NCBI GenBank assembly: GCA_036404275.1
Contig: DASXAM010000174.1
Location: forward strand, 1-14,089
Length of the DNA stretch: 14,089 nucleotides
Source of the DNA: AP-15 sp036404275
GTDB lineage: Bacteria; Pseudomonadota; Alphaproteobacteria; ATCC43930; CGMCC-115725
Direction: 5' to 3'
Shown here: positions 13,385-14,089 of the stretch, one piece after another
How the letters are laid out: each line of letters begins with the position of its first letter
Position numbering within the stretch: position 1 is the stretch's first letter
The notes under the pieces: generated by a model
What the model was told of the DNA's origin: nothing
The model's database searches: none
What the model saw: only the letters and a program-made list of their open reading frames with translations
Made by a program: the position numbers and the translations under genes

Positions 13385-14089
13385 TCAATGCGGCCGGCCC
13401 AGGACGAGGCCGTAGAGGGCGAGCAGCAGCTCCAACCCGATCAGCCCGATGATGTACCATTCGAGGCGCAGGCTGCGGCGGTTCTGCACGAGATCGACGA
13501 GCGTCCCGGCGGTCTCGCCGATCAAGGCCAGCTTGCGCTCCATCGCGCGGCTGCGCTCGGCCAACTCGTATTCGTCCTCGAGCCGGGCGTAGAGCCGCTC
13601 GAGCTCGGGGTGATCCCACAGCACATCGGGCTTTTCCTCGATCTCGACGCGGCCGACCATGCGGTGCTGGGTCAGCAGCACCTCACCCATCTGCTGCAGC
13701 AGATCCTTGGCCTGGGCGCCTGCCCGGCCCTTCCGCTGCAATCCGGCCGCGGGCGGCTCAATGCGGTCGAAGACGCCGGCGATGCGCGCCTCGTAATGCG
13801 ATAGGACGAGGCTCTTCGAGAGCACGTTGGCGATGATCTGGAGCCGCTCGGGCGATGCCTCCTGGAGCAAGACCGCGCCCGAAGCATCGATCTGGTCGTC
13901 GGCTGCAGGCCCGATCCGCACCTCGACCTGATCGATCTCCGGTATCGCCAAGGGGTTGTGCACGCGGGCGTGCAACGAGCGCACCACCTCGTCCTCCTCG
14001 ATCGCCGACAGCCCGACGAAGACGGCGGCGCCGTAGCGGAACAGGAATGCCATGCCGCGGCGCCCGACCCGCAAGGCGAGCGGGTTGAC
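13385..14089 (-). CDS. RMD1/YagE (DUF155) family protein, 5' end beyond the window
   Basis: The minus-strand frame is open to the right edge (234 residues visible), so the true start probably lies outside; TTG 14074 and ATG 14053 are internal candidates. The visible part begins FLFRYGAAVFVGLSAIEEDEV, the conserved core entry of the RMD1/YagE family. It ends with the family's C-terminal block: EEKPDVLWDHPELERLYARL, then ERSRAMERKLALIGETAGTLVDLVQNRRS. A single membrane anchor follows (LEWYIIGLIGLELLLALYGLVLG), so a C-tail-anchored protein with a soluble domain is likely. Yeast Rmd1 and mitochondrial relatives share the domain; the bacterial role is unknown. It is convergent with the Rieske gene, 37 nt apart. 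Confidence 0.82.
   Translation of the reverse strand, partial: VNPLALRVGRRGMAFLFRYGAAVFVGLSAIEEDEVVRSLHARVHNPLAIPEIDQVEVRIGPAADDQIDASGAVLLQEASPERLQIIANVLSKSLVLSHYEARIAGVFDRIEPPAAGLQRKGRAGAQAKDLLQQMGEVLLTQHRMVGRVEIEEKPDVLWDHPELERLYARLEDEYELAERSRAMERKLALIGETAGTLVDLVQNRRSLRLEWYIIGLIGLELLLALYGLVLGRPH

Overview
The window is GC-rich and densely coded. It looks like part of the main chromosome of an alphaproteobacterium, most plausibly a Rhodospirillales/Acetobacterales-type lineage. Three things suggest this: the gene order rpmH-rnpA-yidD-yidC-engB, a YidC whose hydrophilic-groove Arg is replaced by Lys in a stretch (VKLLFFPLANKSY) that I recall as alphaproteobacterial, and an HpnL-like membrane protein of the hopanoid-associated family. 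The taxonomic call is inference from gene content, not from a marker-gene search.

Left part (1-1949): the minus strand carries the 5' end of a gene that runs off the left edge and encodes a signal peptide followed by YadA-like head repeats, so a trimeric autotransporter adhesin. Next comes tRNA-Arg(ACG) on the minus strand with an encoded CCA end. On the plus strand is an RlmI-type 23S rRNA methyltransferase, whose 3' end overlaps the convergent next gene by 29 bp.

Region 1921-5471 (minus strand) is a tight three-gene operon, transcribed right to left: a TVP38/TMEM64 (DedA-like) membrane protein, a FAD/NAD(P)H disulfide-type oxidoreductase joined to it by a 4-bp ATGA overlap, and an orphan membrane histidine kinase 12 bp further on. 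The first two proteins also occur as one fused polypeptide in other bacteria, so they probably work together.

Region 5731-8554 (minus strand) is a second three-gene operon in which every junction is a 4-bp overlap: two paralogous ferritin-like di-iron proteins with complete E...ExxH...E...ExxH ligand sets, then an HpnL-like polytopic flippase-family protein. This is the best candidate for an undescribed system: a pair of di-iron (possibly oxygenase) proteins tied to a membrane lipid carrier. A perfect 12-bp inverted repeat overlapping the stop codon probably ends the transcript.

Region 8614-11957 (plus strand) is the core rpmH-rnpA-yidD-yidC-engB operon (ribosomal protein L34, RNase P protein, YidD, YidC insertase, EngB GTPase), driven by a clear sigma70-type promoter. 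It is divergent from the di-iron operon. Where argB often follows engB in Alphaproteobacteria, this window has a stand-alone Rieske ring-hydroxylating oxygenase alpha subunit (12052-13347) with its own strong ribosome binding site and no visible reductase partner. At the right edge an RMD1/YagE (DUF155) family protein runs convergently and is cut by the window end. No CRISPR array, insertion sequence, rRNA or origin was seen, and no stretch longer than about 300 bases lacks a gene.
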